From Knoellia sp031844405 (GTDB taxonomy: Bacteria > Actinomycetota > Actinomycetes > Actinomycetales > Dermatophilaceae), in assembly GCA_031844405.1 (NCBI GenBank), contig JAUZVC010000002.1, forward strand, positions 248,001-312,000: a stretch of DNA of 64,000 nucleotides. Reading direction: 5' to 3'. This document shows, piece by piece, positions 33,012 to 43,013 of the stretch. The notes under the pieces are model-generated. The model was not told the origin of the DNA, made no database searches, and saw only the letters and a list, made by a program, of their open reading frames with translations. Position numbers and translations under genes: made by a program. The first letter of the stretch is position 1; every line of letters begins with the position of its first letter.

Positions 33012-33962
33012 GTGGACGCCTCCGACCTCCTTCGCTCCGGCCTGCTGCACCTGTCCGACTCGACGCTCGTGCGCAACACGATCGAGAAGGCGCCGGTCAG
33101 CCGCAACGTCGTCCAGCGCTACGTCCCCGGCACCGACGTCGCCCACGCCGTCGAGGCGACCGCCGAGCTGCGCGCGACGAACCGCCAGGTGACGATCGAC
33201 TACCTCGGCGAGGACACCCTCGACGCCGGCCAGGCCGCGCACACCGTCGACACCTACGTCGGGCTGCTGCGCGCCCTCAAGGCCAAGGACCTGTCGCAGT
33301 TCGGGGCGGCCGAGGTGAGCGTCAAGCTGAGCGCCGTCGGCCAGGCGCTGCCGCAGGACGGCGAGAAGATCGCCCTCGACAACGCCCGCATCATCTGCGA
33401 GGCGGCCCGCGACGCCGACACGACGGTCACCCTCGACATGGAGGACCACACGACGACGGACTCGACGCTGTCGATCCTCGCCGAGCTGCGCCGGGACTTC
33501 CCCGACACCGGCGCCGTCCTCCAGTCCTACCTCCACCGCACCGAGGGCGACTGCCGTGACCTCGCCACCGCGGGCAGCCGGGTCCGGCTCTGCAAGGGCG
33601 CCTACAAGGAGCCCGCGTCGGTCGCCTACCAGGACGCCGAGGACGTCGACCTGTCCTACGTCCGCTGCCTCAAGATCCTCATGGAGGGCGAGGGCTACCC
33701 AATGGTGGCGAGCCACGACCCGCGGCTCATCGACATCGCGCGGGCGCTCGCGAGCCGCCACGGTCGCGAGCCCGATTCCTACGAGTTCCAGATGCTCTAC
33801 GGCATCCGCCCCGACGAGCAGACCCGCATCGCCGACCGCGGCCACCAGATGCGCGTCTACGTGCCGTTCGGCGAGGAGTGGTACGGCTACCTCATGCGTC
33901 GCATGGCCGAGCGCCCCGCCAACCTGCAGTTCTTCCTGCGCTCGCTGGTCTCCAAGGGCTGA
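33012..33962 (+). CDS. putA: Proline dehydrogenase (monofunctional)
   Basis: FAD enzyme oxidising proline to pyrroline-5-carboxylate; 316 residues, so only the PRODH barrel. Conserved pieces: VSVKLSAVGQAL, TLDMEDHTTTDSTL, AVLQSYLHRTEGDC, RLCKGAYKEPASVAYQ, MVASHDPRLIDIA, EFQMLYGIR and YVPFGEEWYGYLMRRMAERPAN. No P5C dehydrogenase is adjacent. The proC gene for the opposite direction follows 58 nt downstream under its own promoter. Confidence 0.94.
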   Translation: MDASDLLRSGLLHLSDSTLVRNTIEKAPVSRNVVQRYVPGTDVAHAVEATAELRATNRQVTIDYLGEDTLDAGQAAHTVDTYVGLLRALKAKDLSQFGAAEVSVKLSAVGQALPQDGEKIALDNARIICEAARDADTTVTLDMEDHTTTDSTLSILAELRRDFPDTGAVLQSYLHRTEGDCRDLATAGSRVRLCKGAYKEPASVAYQDAEDVDLSYVRCLKILMEGEGYPMVASHDPRLIDIARALASRHGREPDSYEFQMLYGIRPDEQTRIADRGHQMRVYVPFGEEWYGYLMRRMAERPANLQFFLRSLVSKG

Positions 33963-34008
33963 CGCCACGGGCTGAAACCCGCTGGTCGCCGCACCGCCGG
34001 ACCCGGCA

Positions 34009-34014
34009 TAGTCT
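34009..34014 (+). promoter_or_regulatory. Leaderless -10 box (TAGTCT) of proC
   Basis: TAGTCT ends 6 nt before ATG 34021, with no ribosome binding site. Confidence 0.6.
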
Positions 34015-34020
34015 CGCGCC

Positions 34021-34821
34021 ATGGGAACGGTTGCGATCTTCGGCGCGGGTGTCATGGGCGAGACGTTGCTCTCGGGGCTGCTGCGAGCGGGACGACCGGC
34101 CGACGAGCTCATCATCACCGAGCGCCGGGCCGACCGCGCCGCCGAGCTCACCGGCAAGTACGGCGTGCGAGCCCTCACCAACGTCGAGGCCGCCACCGAG
34201 GCCGACACCCTCGTGCTCGTCGTCAAGCCGCAGGACATGGCCGCCCTCCTCGACGAGATCAGCCCCCACGTCGCCGACGGCAACCTCGTCGTCAGCCTCG
34301 CCGCCGGCATCACGACAGAGTTCCTCGAGAGCCGTCTGGCAGAGGGTCGCTCGGTCGTGCGCGTCATGCCCAACACCCCGGCGCTCGTCGACCAGGGCAT
34401 GGCGGCGGTGAGCGGTGGACGCCACTGCCAGCCCGAGCAGCTCCAGCACGCCATCGAGCTCCTCGGCGCGACCGGCAAGGTGACCGAGGTCCCCGAGAAG
34501 CAGCTCGACGCGGTGACGGCGATCTCCGGCAGCGGACCGGCATACATCTTCTACGTCGTCGAGGCGATGATCGAGGCGGGAGTCGTCCTCGGCATGCCCC
34601 GCGCGACGGCGACCGAGCTCGTCACGCAGACCCTCTTCGGAGCCGCGACGATGCTGCGCGAGACCGGCCAGCACCCGACCGTCCTGCGCGAGCAGGTCAC
34701 CTCGCCCGGCGGCACGACGGCCGCGGCCCTCCGGGAGCTCGACGACCACAAGGTGCGCGCCGCGTTCATCAGCGCGATGGAGGCCGCCGCGGTGCGGTCC
34801 AAGGAGCTCTCCGGTGGCTGA
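34021..34821 (+). CDS. proC: Pyrroline-5-carboxylate reductase
   Basis: NAD(P)H-dependent last step of proline synthesis. 266 residues: GAGVMGETLLSGLLRAG binds the cofactor; VLVVKPQDM, RVMPNTPALVDQGMAAVSG, DAVTAISGSGPAYIFYVVEAMIEAGVVLGMPR and REQVTSPGGTTAAALRELD are signature blocks. Corresponds to Rv0500. The stop is overlapped by the GTG of the next acetyltransferase gene. Confidence 0.96.
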   Translation: MGTVAIFGAGVMGETLLSGLLRAGRPADELIITERRADRAAELTGKYGVRALTNVEAATEADTLVLVVKPQDMAALLDEISPHVADGNLVVSLAAGITTEFLESRLAEGRSVVRVMPNTPALVDQGMAAVSGGRHCQPEQLQHAIELLGATGKVTEVPEKQLDAVTAISGSGPAYIFYVVEAMIEAGVVLGMPRATATELVTQTLFGAATMLRETGQHPTVLREQVTSPGGTTAAALRELDDHKVRAAFISAMEAAAVRSKELSGG

Positions 34822-35362
34822 CCGGTCCTCGCGGACAGTCGAGGTCGTCCCCGTCACCGAGGACAACTGGCGCACCTACCGCGACGTGCGCCTCGCCGCG
34901 CTCCTCGACACCCCACGCGCCTTCGCCAACACGTATGCCGTGAGCGCGGCCTACCCGGAGTCCTCCTGGCTCGCTCGCCTCCGGACGATGCGGGTCTGGC
35001 TCGCGTTCGTCGACGACCGGCCGGTGGGCACGGTGTCGCTCTGGCACTCGCAGGACCAGCCCGACGAGGAGGTCTACCTCATCGGCATGTGGGTGTCCGC
35101 CTCCGCCCGCGGCGCCGGTGTCGGCGACCTGCTCGTCGCCACCGCGCTCGACGCCGCTGGGGAGTCCGGCTACTCCCGTGTGCACCTCGAGGTGGCCGAG
35201 GAGAACCTCCCGGCACAGCGCCTCTACGAGCGCCACGGGTTCGCCCGGACGGGCACGACGTGGGACAACCCGCTCTACGGGGGCATCCTCGAGATCGGGT
35301 ACGCGGTCAGGGTGGACCCGGGTTGCCGCTCGTCCGTGGCGTCGGGGACAGTGGGGGCATGA
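34814..35362 (+). CDS. GNAT family N-acetyltransferase (first of a tandem pair)
   Basis: 182 residues. Acetyl-CoA loop SASARGAGVGDLLV, then VHLEVAEENLPAQRLYERHGFARTG, the standard GNAT core. The N-terminus TVEVVPVTEDNWRTYRDVRLAALLDTPRAFANT closely resembles that of the next gene, so the two arose by tandem duplication. It overlaps proC by 8 nt and the second copy by 4 nt. Substrate unknown. Confidence 0.9.
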   Translation: MADRSSRTVEVVPVTEDNWRTYRDVRLAALLDTPRAFANTYAVSAAYPESSWLARLRTMRVWLAFVDDRPVGTVSLWHSQDQPDEEVYLIGMWVSASARGAGVGDLLVATALDAAGESGYSRVHLEVAEENLPAQRLYERHGFARTGTTWDNPLYGGILEIGYAVRVDPGCRSSVASGTVGA

Positions 35363-35886
35363 GCGAGATCAGCGTGCGCCCGCTGGGCGAAGAGGACTGG
35401 CAGCAGTACCGCGACACCCGGCTGACCGCGCTCCGGGAGTCACCCGAGGCCTTCGCCGCGACGGCCGAGGAGGAGGAGGCCCTCGACGAGGACTTCTGGC
35501 GGCTGCGCATGCAGCGCTCCGCTCGCCTCATCGCCGAGCGCGACGGCTCGCCCATCGGCATCGTCAGCGTCGGCCGGGCCGGGGAGGACCACCCGAGGAC
35601 CGCCGAGCTCTTCGGTCTCTGGGTCTCGCCGGAGGCCCGCGGCAGCGGCGTCGCCACCGAGCTCGTGCGCGCCGGCGCCAACCTCGCCCGCGAGCAGGGC
35701 CAGTCCCAGCTCGCCTACTGGGTCGGCAGCGACAACGGCCGCGCGGTAGCGTTCGCGAGCGGGTTCGGGTTCCGGCCGACCGCCGAGCGGCGCCCGATGC
35801 GCGTCAGGTCTGACGACGACGAGGACGAGGTCGCCATGGTGCTCGCTCTCGGAGGCGACCGCGGATCGGTCGCCAGGGACTTCTGA
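35359..35886 (+). CDS. GNAT family N-acetyltransferase (second of a tandem pair)
   Basis: 175 residues from ATG 35359. ISVRPLGEEDWQQYRDTRLTALRESPEAFAAT parallels the first copy, and LWVSPEARGSGVATELVRAGANLAREQGQSQLAYWVGSDNGRAVAFASGFGFRPT is the acetyl-CoA core. The second half has diverged more than the first. Last gene of the proC transcript before a 270-nt gap. Confidence 0.9.
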   Translation: MSEISVRPLGEEDWQQYRDTRLTALRESPEAFAATAEEEEALDEDFWRLRMQRSARLIAERDGSPIGIVSVGRAGEDHPRTAELFGLWVSPEARGSGVATELVRAGANLAREQGQSQLAYWVGSDNGRAVAFASGFGFRPTAERRPMRVRSDDDEDEVAMVLALGGDRGSVARDF

Positions 35887-35937
35887 GCCGCGCCTCGCGG
35901 AGTCCAAGGGCGAGCGCTCCGACTCTCGTGTGACGTC

Positions 35938-36063
35938 GCGAGCAGGTATGCCGTTCGCCGCAGGTCCATCCGACGCTCGCGCGCTGGGCGCGCTCACGTC
36001 GCCCACGCAGAGCGTGGGACCCGCCGCCAGACCCAGCCAGCGGCGAACAGCACACCTGCTCGC
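35938..36063. repeat. Long inverted repeat in the gap before the TrkA-like gene
   Basis: Arms 35938-35961 and 36040-36063 match at 22 of 24 positions; a smaller hairpin (36002-36018) lies inside. The left arm carries a GTATGCCG motif that the right arm lacks. It occupies the convergent gap 35887-36156, in which I see no gene; likely a bidirectional terminator or a decayed repeat element. Confidence 0.6.
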
Positions 36064-36156
36064 TCCAGGCGGCTCGCCTCGTCCCGGCGCCTTCGTCTGT
36101 GAGGCGCGAAAACGAGAAGGTGCGGGATCGCACGGTGGCGTCCTCGGGCGTGCTGG

Positions 36157-36822
36157 CTAGGGGCGGGAGGCGAGGCGCTCGAGGAGCTCGGTCGGACCGC
36201 TGACGATGAGCGTGTCGTGCGCCGAGACCTTCGTGGACGGGACGGCATACGTGAAGTCGGCGCCGGGTGACTTCACGCCGACGATCGTCACGCCGTATTT
36301 GCTGCGGATGGCGCTCTGCTCGAGGGTGAAGCCGATGGCCTCGGTCGGCGGGCGCATCTTGACGATGGCGAAGCCGTCGTCGAACTCGATGTAGTCCTGG
36401 AGCTTGCCGCCGACGAGGTGCGCGACGCGACGGCCCGTGTCGGCCTCGGGTCGCACGATGTGCTGGACGCCGATCCGGTCGAGGATGCGGGCGTGCTCCG
36501 GCGACATCGCCTTGGCCCAGATGTCGGGGATGCCTGCGTCGACGAGGTTGGCCGACGAGAGCACCGACGCCTCGATCGAGGAGCCGACGCCGACGACGGC
36601 GATCCGGTAGCGCGAGGCCTTGGCGTCGCGGACGACCTCGGCGTCGCTGGCGTCGCCGTGGATGACCGAGCTGAGCCGTCCGAGGAACTTCTCGGCGAGG
36701 AAGCCGTCCTTCTCGATCGCGACGACGCGGTGGCCGAGGCGACGCAGCTCGAGGGCGGCGGCACCCCCGAACCGGCCGAGCCCGACGACGAGGACGTCGA
36801 GATCGCTGTTCTTGGCTCCCAC
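36157..36822 (-). CDS. TrkA-type NAD-binding potassium-channel regulator
   Basis: 221 residues from GTG 36822, which has AAGGAGG just upstream. The RCK N domain starts LDVLVVGLGRFGGAAALELRRLGHRVVAIEKD and continues through SSVIHGDASDAEVVRDA and VGVGSSIEASVLSSANLVDAGI; the C-terminal TrkA_C domain covers about 135-221. Binds NAD(H)/ATP and gates a Trk/Ktr K+ transporter. No transporter gene is adjacent, so the partner lies elsewhere. Confidence 0.9.
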   Translation of the reverse strand: MGAKNSDLDVLVVGLGRFGGAAALELRRLGHRVVAIEKDGFLAEKFLGRLSSVIHGDASDAEVVRDAKASRYRIAVVGVGSSIEASVLSSANLVDAGIPDIWAKAMSPEHARILDRIGVQHIVRPEADTGRRVAHLVGGKLQDYIEFDDGFAIVKMRPPTEAIGFTLEQSAIRSKYGVTIVGVKSPGADFTYAVPSTKVSAHDTLIVSGPTELLERLASRP

Positions 36823-36915
36823 GGGCGCTCCTCCTTGCGACGGCCCGCGGTGACGGCGGGTCCACGTGACGGTCACTTCGGGGTCGAGGCTAACGCCCGG
36901 TGGGGTCCCCGGGGG

Positions 36916-36921
36916 TAGCGT
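36916..36921 (+). promoter_or_regulatory. Leaderless -10 box (TAGCGT) of the acuC-like gene
   Basis: TAGCGT ends 7 nt before ATG 36929; divergent from the TrkA gene. Confidence 0.6.
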
Positions 36922-36928
36922 GCGCGGC

Positions 36929-38119
36929 ATGGCTCACCGCACGCGCCTGGTCTGGGACGACGGCTTCACGGCATACGACTTCGGCCCGACCCACCCGATG
37001 GCGCCCGTGCGGCTCGACCTCACCACCCGGCTGGCGCGCTCGCTCGGCGTCCTCGACAAGGTCGAGGTCGTCTGCCCGGGAGTCGCGAGCGACGAGCTGC
37101 TCGGCACGGTCCACGACCCCGGCTACGTCGCCGCCGTCCGGGCGGCCTCGGCCGACCCGAGCGTGGCCGAGCCCCGCCGCGGCCTCGGGACCGAGGACGA
37201 CCCGGCCTTCGCGGGGATGCACGAGGCGAGCGCCCGGATCGTCCAGGGCACCGTCGACCTCTGCGACGCGGTGTGGCGCGGCGAGATCGACCACGGCGTC
37301 AACTACTGCGGCGGGCTCCACCACGCGATGGCGACCCACGCCGCCGGGTTCTGCATCTACAACGACGCCGCCGTCGGCATCCAGCACCTCCTCGACAACG
37401 GTGCCGAGCGCGTCGCCTACGTCGACATCGACGTCCACCACGGTGACGGAGTCGAGCGGATCTTCTGGCACGACCCGCGGGTCCTCACGATCTCGGTCCA
37501 CGAGTCCGGCCGTGCGCTCTTCCCCGGCACGGGCTACCCCGGCGACATCGGCGGCCCGGACGCGCGGGGGAGCGCTGCCAACGTGGCGCTGCCCCCGGGC
37601 ACCGGCGACTCGGAGTGGCTGCGCGCGATCGAGTCGGTCGTGCCCCACCTCGTCGAGGCGTTCAAGCCCGACGTCCTCGTCACCCAGCACGGGTGCGACA
37701 CCCACAGCCGGGACCCGCTCGCGCACCTCTCCGTGTCCGTCGACGCGCAACGCCGGGCCCACGAGTGCCTCCACCGGCTGGCCCACGACGTCGCCGACGG
37801 GCGGTGGGTCGCCCTCGGCGGGGGTGGTTACGAGCTCGTCGACGTCGTGCCGCGCTCGTGGACCCACCTCGCCGCGATCGCGGCCCACGCCCCGATCCCC
37901 GCGGAGACCGAGATCCCCGACGAGTGGCGCGACCACGTCCGCGAGCTCACGGGCCGTGACGGCCCGGCGACGATGGGCGACCTGCCCCCCGCCGACCTCC
38001 CGATCTGGGTGCGTTCCTGGGGCATGGGGCACAACCCGGACCGCCCCGTCGACGCCGCGATCCTCGCGACGCGTCAAGCTGTCTTCCCGCTCCACGGGCT
38101 CGACCCGTGGTTCGACTAG
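36929..38119 (+). CDS. acuC: Histone deacetylase-like protein (AcuC type)
   Basis: 396 residues, zinc amidohydrolase of the class I HDAC fold. The catalytic His-His GGLHHA, the zinc ligands in YVDIDVHHGDGVERIFW, SVHESG, and VTQHGCDTHSRDPLAHL are all intact. In Bacillus AcuC deacetylates acetyl-CoA synthetase; a similar protein-deacetylase role is likely here. Leaderless start at ATG 36929. Ends in the 167-nt gap before the HTH gene. Confidence 0.9.
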   Translation: MAHRTRLVWDDGFTAYDFGPTHPMAPVRLDLTTRLARSLGVLDKVEVVCPGVASDELLGTVHDPGYVAAVRAASADPSVAEPRRGLGTEDDPAFAGMHEASARIVQGTVDLCDAVWRGEIDHGVNYCGGLHHAMATHAAGFCIYNDAAVGIQHLLDNGAERVAYVDIDVHHGDGVERIFWHDPRVLTISVHESGRALFPGTGYPGDIGGPDARGSAANVALPPGTGDSEWLRAIESVVPHLVEAFKPDVLVTQHGCDTHSRDPLAHLSVSVDAQRRAHECLHRLAHDVADGRWVALGGGGYELVDVVPRSWTHLAAIAAHAPIPAETEIPDEWRDHVRELTGRDGPATMGDLPPADLPIWVRSWGMGHNPDRPVDAAILATRQAVFPLHGLDPWFD

Positions 38120-38207
38120 TGGAGGAAATCTCCCCACCGGACAGCGTGTCGGCTGGACTTCTCAAAGATTGTCCTCCAACTGCTTCCCCAAGTGTCACAC
38201 CAGCCCC

Positions 38208-38213
38208 TATGGT
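38208..38213 (+). promoter_or_regulatory. Possible -10 box (TATGGT) upstream of the HTH gene
   Basis: TATGGT lies 73 nt before the ATG at 38287. No good -35 is seen. The rest of 38120-38286 holds nothing I recognise. Confidence 0.35.
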
Positions 38214-38286
38214 TGCTTCTTGCACGCCCGTAGATGACCGCCGGTGGGGAAGCCGGCGATGCGCGTGTGCAGAAGTTGAGGTGGCC

Positions 38287-38484
38287 ATGTCCCAGGAACG
38301 TCTTGCCGAGGTGCGGTTTCTCACCGTCGCCGAGGTCGCCTCGATCATGCGCGTGTCGAAGATGACCGTCTATCGCATGGTCCACGGAGGTGAGCTTCCG
38401 GCTGTCCGCGTCGGTCGGTCCTTCAGGGTTCCCGAGGACGAGGTGCAGAAGTACCTCCGGGAGTCCTACATGGGCACCGCCTGA
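38287..38484 (+). CDS. Small excisionase-type helix-turn-helix protein
   Basis: 65 residues. RFLTVAEVASIMRVSKMTVYRMVHGGELPAVRVGRSFRVPEDEVQKYL is the HTH_17/MerR-like DNA-binding domain, with the recognition helix around VSKMTVYRMV. It matches the position of Rv0500A, between proC and the bS22 gene. Despite the excisionase label there is no phage context, so it is more likely a chromosomal regulator. Ends at a strong terminator. Confidence 0.88.
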   Translation: MSQERLAEVRFLTVAEVASIMRVSKMTVYRMVHGGELPAVRVGRSFRVPEDEVQKYLRESYMGTA

Positions 38485-38499
38485 CGAGCCGAGCTCCAC

Positions 38500-38537
38500 T
38501 GGGAAGGGCCGGACCACGGTTGGTCCGGCCCTTCCCA
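38500..38537 (+). terminator. Perfect 17-bp terminator hairpin
   Basis: Arms 38500-38516 and 38521-38537 are exactly complementary with a CGGT tetraloop, 15 nt after the HTH gene stop. The strongest compact hairpin in the window. Confidence 0.9.
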
Positions 38538-38673
38538 TGTCCGGGCCCGTTTGGGCGCTCGGCGCCGCGCCGGTAGGGTTGCCCCCTGACACACGCGCGC
38601 CGGTCGGCCGCGCAGGCCGACCAGCAGCTGCTGGTCCACCGTCGTTCGAATTCCTCGAAAGCAAGGACTGCTC

Positions 38674-38772
38674 ATGGGTTCAGTGATCAAGAAGCGTCGC
38701 AAGCGCATGGCGAAGAAGAAGCACCGCAAGCTGCTTCGCAAGACCCGCCACCAGCGTCGCAACAAGAAGTGA
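38674..38772 (+). CDS. Small ribosomal subunit protein bS22 (AURKAIP1/COX24 domain)
   Basis: Only 32 residues: MGSVIKKRRKRMAKKKHRKL, then LRKTRHQRRNKK, almost all Lys, Arg and His. This is the tiny actinobacterial protein known as bS22 in mycobacterial ribosome structures (Rv0500B). ATG 38674 has AAGGA 6 nt upstream. It sits in its expected place between the HTH and epimerase genes. A TAGGGT box near 38572 may be its promoter. Confidence 0.93.
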   Translation: MGSVIKKRRKRMAKKKHRKLLRKTRHQRRNKK

Positions 38773-38794
38773 CGCGTCGCTGACGCGACCGATC

Positions 38795-38819
38795 GGCCCT
38801 CGCCCTTCCGGCGGGGGCC
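38795..38819 (+). terminator. Terminator hairpin of the bS22 gene
   Basis: A 10-bp stem (38795-38804 with 38810-38819, one G-T pair) and 5-nt loop, 22 nt after the stop, followed by GTTCTG. Confidence 0.7.
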
Positions 38820-39020
38820 GTTCTGCGTCCCTGCTGGGTATGCCGTCCCACACGGAGCGTGTGCACCGCCCCCCCGTCCCGTCGTCGGCCCGGCTGTCGA
38901 GACCCTCGTCCGATCGCCAGGGTCCGGGTGACCCGGCTCTCGCAGACAACACTGCCGCCGGCCGCCGGCGACGAAGTAGGGTCGGGCACGACGACGTCGA
39001 CGCGAGGGAGGGCAGGACCC

Positions 39021-40063
39021 GTGGGCCAGGTGGTACTCGTGACGGGGGTCTCCCGCTACATCGGTGGCGTCCTCGCCCGACGGCTCGCCGCCGACCCCGG
39101 CGTCGAGAAGGTCATCGGCGTCGACGTCATCCCGCCGCCGCGTGACCTCGGTGGCGCCGAGTTCGTCCGCGCGGACATCCGCAACCCGATGATCGGCAAG
39201 GTCATCGCCCAAGGTGACGTCGACACCGTCGTGCACGCCAACGTCATCGCGACGCCGACCTTCGCCGGGGGACGCACCCCGCAGAAGGAGATCAACGTCA
39301 TCGGCACGATGCAGCTGCTCGCTGCCTGCCAGAAGGCGTCGACGGTCAAGCGGCTCGTCGTCAAGTCCACCGCGGCGGTCTACGGCTCCACACCGCGCGA
39401 CCCCGCGATGTTCACCGAGGAGATGACGGCCAAGCGGCTGCCCTCGTCCGGCTTCGGCAAGGACTCGATCGAGGTCGAGGGCTACGTGCGCGGGTTCGCC
39501 CGCCGCCGGCCCGATGCCGAGATCCTCACGCTCCGGTTCGCCAACATCATCGGCCCGCGGATCCGCACCTCGATCACCGACTACTTCAACCTGCCGGTCA
39601 TCCCGATCCCCTTCGGCTACGACGCGCGTCTGCAGTTCTTCCACGAGGACGACGCCATCGCGGCCCTTGTGCGCGGGGTCACGGGCTCGACGACCGGTGT
39701 CGTCAACCTCGCCGGCGACGGCGTCCTCACCGTGGTGCAGGCGGCGGCGATCGCCCGCCGCCCGTTCGTCATGGTCCCGATGGCGGCGGCGGGGCCGCTC
39801 GGTGGCTTGGGCAAGAGGTTCGGGCTCGTCGACTTCAGCCCCGACCAGATGTCGTTCCTCGCCTTCGGCCGCGGCATGGACACGACGGTGATGCGGACGA
39901 CCTTCGGGTTCAACCCGACGTTCTCCACACGTGCGGCGTTCGAGGACTTCGCCCGCACCGTCACGCCGATCGTGCCGTCGTTCGACGCCATGACGGGGGC
40001 CGTCGGCGGCCTCGCCGGTGTGGCGCAACAGGTCCTCGGTCGCGCAACGGGAGGTCGGCTCTG

Positions 40064-40064
<1 letters not shown>
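39021..40064 (+). CDS. NAD-dependent epimerase/dehydratase-like protein (extended SDR)
   Basis: 347 residues from GTG 39021, with GGAGGGCAGG upstream. The nucleotide motif VTGVSRYIGGVLARRL (a GxxGxxG variant), ADIRNP, and KSTAAVYGSTPRD are those of extended SDR enzymes. The usual catalytic YxxxK is not recognisable; SGFGKDSIEVEGY occupies that place, so enzymatic activity is doubtful. Matches Rv0501 in position. Stop and next start overlap (TGATG), coupling it to the acyltransferase. Confidence 0.85.
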
Positions 40065-41734
<1,670 letters not shown>

Positions 41735-41742
41735 GCCGCCGT

Positions 41743-42036
41743 ATGCCGTCCGCCCCCGACACGCACGCCGCCTCCGCTCCCGGTGAGGGTGCGCCGCGGG
41801 TCACGCTCATCGGCAAGCCCGGGTGCCACCTGTGCGACGACGCCCGTGCGGTCATCGAGACGGTGACGGCCGAGCTGGGGGAGTCCTTCGTCGAGCGCTC
41901 GGTCCTCGACGAGCCGGAGCTCATGGCACGCTACGCCGAGGAGATCCCGGTGACGCTCGTCGACGGACGGCAGCACGACTTCTGGCGGGTCGACGCCGAC
42001 CGCCTGCGCGCCGCGCTGGCTCGTCCGCCGCACTGA
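41743..42036 (+). CDS. Glutaredoxin-like thioredoxin-fold protein
   Basis: 97 residues with the redox pair in KPGCHLCDDAR and the cis-Pro in EEIPVTLVDG, matching the DUF836/glutaredoxin-like family seen just upstream of hemA in actinobacteria (Rv0508). Reduces a disulfide in the cytoplasm; partner unknown. Its start codon lies within a GTATGCCG motif at 41741. Confidence 0.88.
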   Translation: MPSAPDTHAASAPGEGAPRVTLIGKPGCHLCDDARAVIETVTAELGESFVERSVLDEPELMARYAEEIPVTLVDGRQHDFWRVDADRLRAALARPPH

Positions 42037-42042
42037 GGGAGC

Positions 42043-42162
42043 CCTTGCGTCCGGCACGGTGACGGTGGGGCAGCCACACCTGCGGACGCAAGGAACGGCA
42101 TACGGGTCTGGTGAGCTTGCGTCCGGCGAGATGACGGCCTGGCCCCCAGAGGTGCGGACGCA
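42043..42162. repeat. Two tandem hairpins with arms CTTGCGTCC/GGACGCAAG
   Basis: Hairpin 1: 42043-42052 with 42084-42093 (10 bp). Hairpin 2: 42118-42124 with 42156-42162 (7 bp), sharing the TTGCGTCCGG and GCGGACGCA words. A near-duplicate pair downstream of the glutaredoxin gene; likely terminator(s) isolating the rex operon. Confidence 0.6.
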
Positions 42163-42248
42163 CGGGGTCGGGGAGGTGCGGGAGCGGTTACGCATGCTGC
42201 TTGTACCAGAACCCGCTCCGTGCCCTGTCTCGGGGTCCGCTCGTGACT

Positions 42249-42266
42249 TTGTGCATCCCTTCACAA
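42249..42266. promoter_or_regulatory. Rex operator (ROP site) upstream of rex
   Basis: TTGTGCATCCCTTCACAA matches the Rex consensus TTGTGAANNNNTTCACAA at 13 of 14 defined positions. It overlaps the -35 hexamer of the rex promoter, so bound Rex would block transcription when NADH/NAD+ is low. Autoregulation of rex-hemACD by Rex is established in Streptomyces coelicolor. Confidence 0.88.
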
Positions 42267-42277
42267 GTGCGTACGCT
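42249..42277 (+). promoter_or_regulatory. Promoter of the rex-hem operon
   Basis: -35 TTGTGC (42249-42254), 17-bp spacer, -10 TACGCT (42272-42277). Predicted start near 42284, giving a leader of about 37 nt to the GTG at 42321. Confidence 0.75.
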
Positions 42278-42320
42278 GACAGGGCACCACCACCTGTGAA
42301 GAAGAGGAGTCGAAGGCCTC

Positions 42321-43013
42321 GTGTCCGCCGACGTCGCAGCCCGCCGGGGTATCCCCGATGCATCCGTGGCGCGACTTCCGGGATACCTCCAGGCCCTCAC
42401 GAACCTCGCCGAGCGCGGCATCTCGTCGGTGAGCTCCGAGGAGCTCGCCGCCGCCGCCGGCGTCAGCTCGGCCAAGCTGCGCAAGGACCTCTCGCACCTC
42501 GGCTCCTACGGCGTGCGCGGCGTCGGTTACGAGGTCGACCGGCTCGCCTACGAGATCTCGACCGCGCTCGGGCTCACCCAGGACTGGCCGGTGGCCATCG
42601 TCGGGATGGGGAACCTCGGTCGTGCGCTCGCGGCATACAGCGGGTTCACGACCCGCGGCTTCAACGTCATCGCGCTCCTCGACCGCGACGAGACCATCGT
42701 CGGTTCGCCCGTGGGCGACCGGACGGTCCGGCCCATGGGCGACCTCGACGCGCTCGTCCGCGACGAGCAGCTCGCCATCGGCGTCATCGCGACGCCTGCC
42801 GAGTCCGCGCAGGACGTCGCCGACCGGCTCATCGGGGCCGGGGTGCGCTCGATCCTCAACTTCGCGCCGTGCGTGCTCGACGTGCCCGACGACGTCATGG
42901 TCCGCAAGGTCGACATGTCGACCGAGCTGCAGATCCTCGCCTTCCACGAGCAGCGCCGCACCGGTGAGCTCGACCTCGGCCGGACCGCCGACGTCGGAGA
43001 GGTGGCCTTGTGA
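42321..43013 (+). CDS. rex: Redox-sensing transcriptional repressor Rex
   Basis: 230 residues. The N-terminal winged helix (LPGYLQALTNLAERGISSVSSEELAAAAGVSSAKLRKDLSHLGSYGVRGVGY) binds the ROP site; the Rossmann domain (VAIVGMGNLGRALAAY) senses NADH and NAD+. GTG 42321 has an AGAGGAG-type site upstream. Overlaps hemA by 4 bases. It links heme synthesis, and probably the respiratory genes nearby, to redox state. Confidence 0.96.
   Translation: MSADVAARRGIPDASVARLPGYLQALTNLAERGISSVSSEELAAAAGVSSAKLRKDLSHLGSYGVRGVGYEVDRLAYEISTALGLTQDWPVAIVGMGNLGRALAAYSGFTTRGFNVIALLDRDETIVGSPVGDRTVRPMGDLDALVRDEQLAIGVIATPAESAQDVADRLIGAGVRSILNFAPCVLDVPDDVMVRKVDMSTELQILAFHEQRRTGELDLGRTADVGEVAL

Noticed and set aside
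38287..38484. HTH gene read as a phage excisionase
   Set aside because: The domain is excisionase-type, but the flanks are conserved housekeeping genes with no integrase or attachment-site repeat.
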